A stretch of DNA of 64,000 nt from Roseobacter litoralis Och 149. Lineage in GTDB: Bacteria > Pseudomonadota > Alphaproteobacteria > Rhodobacterales > Rhodobacteraceae. Below are positions 61,366-64,000 of the stretch, one piece after another. Location of the stretch: assembly GCF_000154785.2 (NCBI RefSeq), contig NC_015730.1, positions 930,001-994,000 of the forward strand, written 5' to 3'. The notes under the pieces were generated by a model. It searched no databases. It was given only the letters and a program-made list of their open reading frames with translations, and was not told the DNA's origin. Position numbers and translations under genes: made by a program. Position 1 is the first letter of the stretch, and each line of letters begins with the position of its first letter.

Positions 61366-62220
61366 ATGACCCATCCCGCACTTTCTGCAGAGTCGGTTGC
61401 CGTGATAACCGGTGGAGCCTCGGGGATCGGATTGGCTGCGGCGACGAAGTTTGCAGGCATGGGAATGCGGCTGGTGATTGTTGACCTCGCTGAGGACAAG
61501 CTGGACACCCTTGCAGGACACCTTCGGGATGCAGGTGCTGCGGACGTTATGGTGGCTTCGGTAGATGTCTCTGACAGGGAGCAGATCGTTGCTTTGGAAT
61601 CGGAAGTAACCGGCCGCTTCGGTGGTGCGGATATCCTGATGAACAATGCAGGGATTGGCGCAGGCTCTTCTTGCCTTGGTCCACTTGACGCATGGCAATC
61701 AATACTCGCGGTCAACCTCTGGGGCGCTATTAACGGGACTCAGGTCTTCGCGCCCGGAATGGTGAGCCGGGGCCGTCCAGGTGCGATTATTAACACGGGC
61801 TCCAAGCAGGGTATCACGACACCGCCCGGAAACCCCGCTTACAATGTATCTAAATCCGCACTCAAAGCCTTCACCGAGGCGCTGGCACATGAACTTCGCA
61901 ATACAGAAGGATGCCAGCTTTCGGCGCATCTCCTGATCCCGGGCTTTGTCTTTACCGGCATCACAGGACTTTCCGAGAAACCGCCCGCCGCATGGACTGC
62001 AGAGCAGACTGCGGATTTCTTCGTCAAGAGCATGGATCGTGGGGATTTTTATATCCTTTGTCCCGACAACGATGTGCCGCGCGAGCTTGACGAAAAACGC
62101 ATGGCTTGGGCCATGGGCGACATCATAGAAAACCGTCCGGCGCTTAGTCGGTGGCATCCTGATTATTCTGATGCCTTCGCTGCGTTTGTCGACAAAAACG
62201 ACGAGGCTCTGGACCCGTAA
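61366..62220 (+). CDS. Short-chain dehydrogenase/reductase (SDR)
   Basis: The 284-residue enzyme shows the classical SDR motifs: cofactor loop VITGGASGIGLAA (about 14-26), the NNAG motif (MNNAGIGAG), a catalytic serine in INTGSKQG, and YNVSKSALKAF with the Tyr-x3-Lys pair. The acidic residue VIVDLAED after strand 2 favours NAD over NADP. GGAGG lies six bases before the ATG. It stands alone between IS debris and a small membrane gene. Substrate unknown. Confidence 0.92.
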   Translation: MTHPALSAESVAVITGGASGIGLAAATKFAGMGMRLVIVDLAEDKLDTLAGHLRDAGAADVMVASVDVSDREQIVALESEVTGRFGGADILMNNAGIGAGSSCLGPLDAWQSILAVNLWGAINGTQVFAPGMVSRGRPGAIINTGSKQGITTPPGNPAYNVSKSALKAFTEALAHELRNTEGCQLSAHLLIPGFVFTGITGLSEKPPAAWTAEQTADFFVKSMDRGDFYILCPDNDVPRELDEKRMAWAMGDIIENRPALSRWHPDYSDAFAAFVDKNDEALDP

Positions 62221-62589
62221 ACGGGCAAGCGCTTCAGCGGCAGCTTTTACGGGCATCGGACGTTTGTGATAAACGAGGCTACCATTAGCCCGGTCGTTTC
62301 CACGACAGGTTGCACATCTCCACCCGGCAGTATGTGCGCCCTGTTCGGGACTGGATTACGTCGATTGGCTTGGAAGCAAACGTATAGGGCTCGCATTCGA
62401 TGCGGCGGACAAAGGTCACTTAGATATACAAAAAGACGGGCAACCTGCGCGTGGTGTAACTGCTTGTGACCCTTTAAGGGATGCAAATGAACGCTCAAAT
62501 AATTCTGCAACATTCGTCGGTGAAAACCGCGTTAGAGCAGTGGGGCCCGATGTCTTGGACGCACCGCCAACGTCTTGAGGGGAGCGGCT
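62221..62589. other. Gene-free stretch
   Basis: About 370 bases without a supported gene between the SDR gene and a small membrane gene. Confidence 0.3.
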
Positions 62590-62856
62590 ATGGCAGAACT
62601 TGGGTGGTTCGAGATACAGAACGATTTAGTCGGCTATCTGGCAGCTTCTTTGGTCGTTGCGACTTTCATGATGCGGTCGATACTCTGGCTCCGGGTTTTC
62701 GCACTGGCCAGCAATGTCGCGTTTCTCGTGTACGCCCAGATGGCTGGCCTTGGACCGATTTTCATTCTGCATGCAATACTGTTGCCAATAAACCTGTTTC
62801 GTATCTGGGAGATTTTCGTCAGCACGCGTAAAAGCGGGCAGCGTCCTTTGAACTAG
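62590..62856 (+). CDS. Small membrane protein (YgjV-like)
   Basis: The 88-residue protein has three hydrophobic segments: DLVGYLAASLVVATFMM, ILWLRVFALASNVAFLVYAQ and LGPIFILHAILLPINLFRIW. A short polar tail follows. The layout resembles YgjV and the small membrane segments found next to cyclic-nucleotide-binding proteins. The ATG at 62590 has GAGGGGAG upstream. Function unknown. Confidence 0.75.
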   Translation: MAELGWFEIQNDLVGYLAASLVVATFMMRSILWLRVFALASNVAFLVYAQMAGLGPIFILHAILLPINLFRIWEIFVSTRKSGQRPLN

Positions 62857-63035
62857 CCCGTTCCACAATACGCAGTCACCTGACTGATCGGCTGGTTTAT
62901 CGAACGTCTCTGTTACGCGGCAGGATGACTTGGGGTAAAAGTTTAAATCCCGGAAACGGACAAGATCCTCGACAAAGAGAAATTCGCCTTTACGATAAAG
63001 AAACCAACAGATTATCCATCATTAACGTAGGTATC

Positions 63036-64000
63036 TTTGTCGCAACAATTGATTTTCGAGCCGGACTTTTCGGCAGTGCGGTTTGAGGACGGCACCGAGG
63101 TCAAATTCACCCGGATGGAAAAGCGTGCACTGGCGGTTTTTTCTACCTCCGCTGGCCGTGTGCTATCCCGCGATTACCTTCTGGATGCAATCAGCGAACA
63201 TGGGTCGGAGAAGAGTGACCGAAACGTTGATTTTCTGATCAACCGAATACGGGCCAAGCTCCGCGACAGCGCCAAAAACCCGAAGTTCATTGAGACACGA
63301 TATGGTGAAGGTTACGTCTGGCTCTTTACCGGAACGTCGGCATCAAATGATGCCGAGGCCGCATTCATCGTCATAGCGCCGCTTAAGGGCCTCGCCACCC
63401 TTGGTGAATTCGAGGAAAACGGTCTGGCTTTGGTCCCCTTCCTGCAGGCAGATTTTCGCAGTCAGATCCCACCAGATGAAACCGTCATGATCGCGCAAGA
63501 CGTTGAAGGGGTTTCTGCAAGCGTCGCCCGCGGGCAGAAGATCGACGTTCAGATCAGCTTTTTCCAATACGGTTCAGGTGTTGAATGTGTCGTATCCGCG
63601 CGCCGATTGCCCGGCGGCCACATCTTTGTGGTGCGCCGCTTTCCCATTGAGGCCGGACCGGAGGGGTATCAGAACCTATCGGTTCAATCGCGCACGCTCA
63701 CGCGTTTGATTATGGCGAATTACTGGCAGGACATCGCCCAGAAAGGCATTGGTGAAGCACCCCTGCCCATCGCAATGCACCATGCGGCTGAACTGCCCAA
63801 AGACAGTAATTCGTGGGAGATTGCGAACCGCAGGCTGACAGATCTCAGAACAGAGCAACCCGACGACCCCGCACTCAAGATGATGTGGGCCACACATCTG
63901 CACACGAAATATGTGCTGAACGGATACGACCTTTTTACCAATGGCGAAGACACATGCGCCGCAGACGAGGCCGAGATTGAACAATGTGTGCTGGACGCTC
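63036..64000 (+). CDS. OmpR/CadC-type winged-helix transcriptional regulator (3' end beyond window)
   Basis: The 321 codons seen begin with an OmpR/PhoB winged helix (residues about 5-100: VKFTRMEKRALAVFSTSAGR, VLSRDYLLDAISEHG, SDRNVDFLINRIRAKLRD, FIETRYGEGYVWLF). A larger domain of mixed structure follows (AAFIVIAPLKGLATLGEF, ARRLPGGHIFVVRRFPIE), as in CadC/ToxR-like one-component regulators with a C-terminal sensor or TPR region. The start must be the TTG at 63036: a stop lies two codons upstream and TAGG provides a weak ribosome site. The C-terminus is cut by the window edge. Confidence 0.82.

Noticed and set aside
1..64000. tRNA, rRNA and CRISPR arrays
   Set aside because: I found no cloverleaf with conserved T-loop, no rRNA blocks and no regularly spaced repeats. 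A tRNAscan or CRISPR-finder run would be decisive.

Overview
The window reads as an insertion-sequence-rich accessory stretch of an alphaproteobacterial genome, most likely a marine member of the Roseobacter group (Rhodobacterales). Supporting this are the VPLPA-type C-terminal sorting signal, DctP- and TAXI-type TRAP transporters, a COG0523 GTPase followed by a small arginine-rich Rhodobacterales-style protein, an RlmF methyltransferase and moderately GC-rich coding sequence. At least nine IS families or remnants are present (IS3, IS110, IS21, IS1182, IS66, IS6, ISKra4, IS1595) plus a broken tyrosine recombinase. No rRNA, tRNA or CRISPR array was found. This species assignment is inference; no search was run.

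Layout. 1-5.4 kb: a partial nucleotidyltransferase, a small membrane protein, a secreted CAP-domain protein with two internal repeats, small membrane ORFs and an IclR-type regulator. 5.9-7.1 kb: a well-preserved TPP riboswitch that no longer precedes a recognisable thiamine gene, then IS3 debris. 7.3-17.6 kb: mostly single genes (GFA enzyme, ABM/MarR pair, AraC-GyrI regulator, RlmF, DUF3299 protein, periplasmic amidohydrolase, GlxA regulator with a divergent DJ-1 gene). 17.6-21.4 kb: a LOG-family gene whose tail is supplied by an IS3 element that is itself split by an IS110-type element, followed by fragments of an IS21 and of a phosphodiesterase gene. 21.4-28.8 kb: a VPLPA-CTERM protein, an ISKra4 remnant, and a LysR / D-glutamate-cyclase-like / TRAP operon whose pxpA gene is cut off. 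29-34.3 kb: broken integrase and three IS1182-type elements. 34.3-43.9 kb: a MarR-GNAT fusion, an EamA transporter, a VOC protein and a six-gene ABC transporter plus phosphodiesterase operon with a divergent LysR gene. This block is bracketed by two near-identical IS1182 ends in inverted orientation. 44-47 kb: a decayed IS21. 47.1-50.6 kb: a TAXI TRAP system and a broken IS6. 50.6-58.2 kb: an Rrf2 regulator divergent from a COG0523 GTPase - small protein - peptide/nickel-type ABC transporter - EamA operon. 58.5-64 kb: small and broken genes, an SDR oxidoreductase and a partial winged-helix regulator.

How the genes work together. Three transport systems look functional as units: a TRAP transporter with a D-glutamate-cyclase-like enzyme (5-oxoproline metabolism, now missing its oxoprolinase partner), a Ugp-like ABC transporter with two phosphodiesterases (uptake and hydrolysis of phosphodiesters such as glycerophosphodiesters), and an oligopeptide/nickel-type ABC transporter tied to a COG0523 metallochaperone (metal or metal-chelate uptake).

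The most unusual signal is a 37-41 bp palindromic element present in five copies. Four copies lie inside transposase genes of IS1182 and IS21 type, and the fifth in IS3-like debris. In those four genes, deleting exactly the element restores the transposase reading frame with no target duplication, and the hairpin shows compensatory base changes between copies. It is described in the findings.
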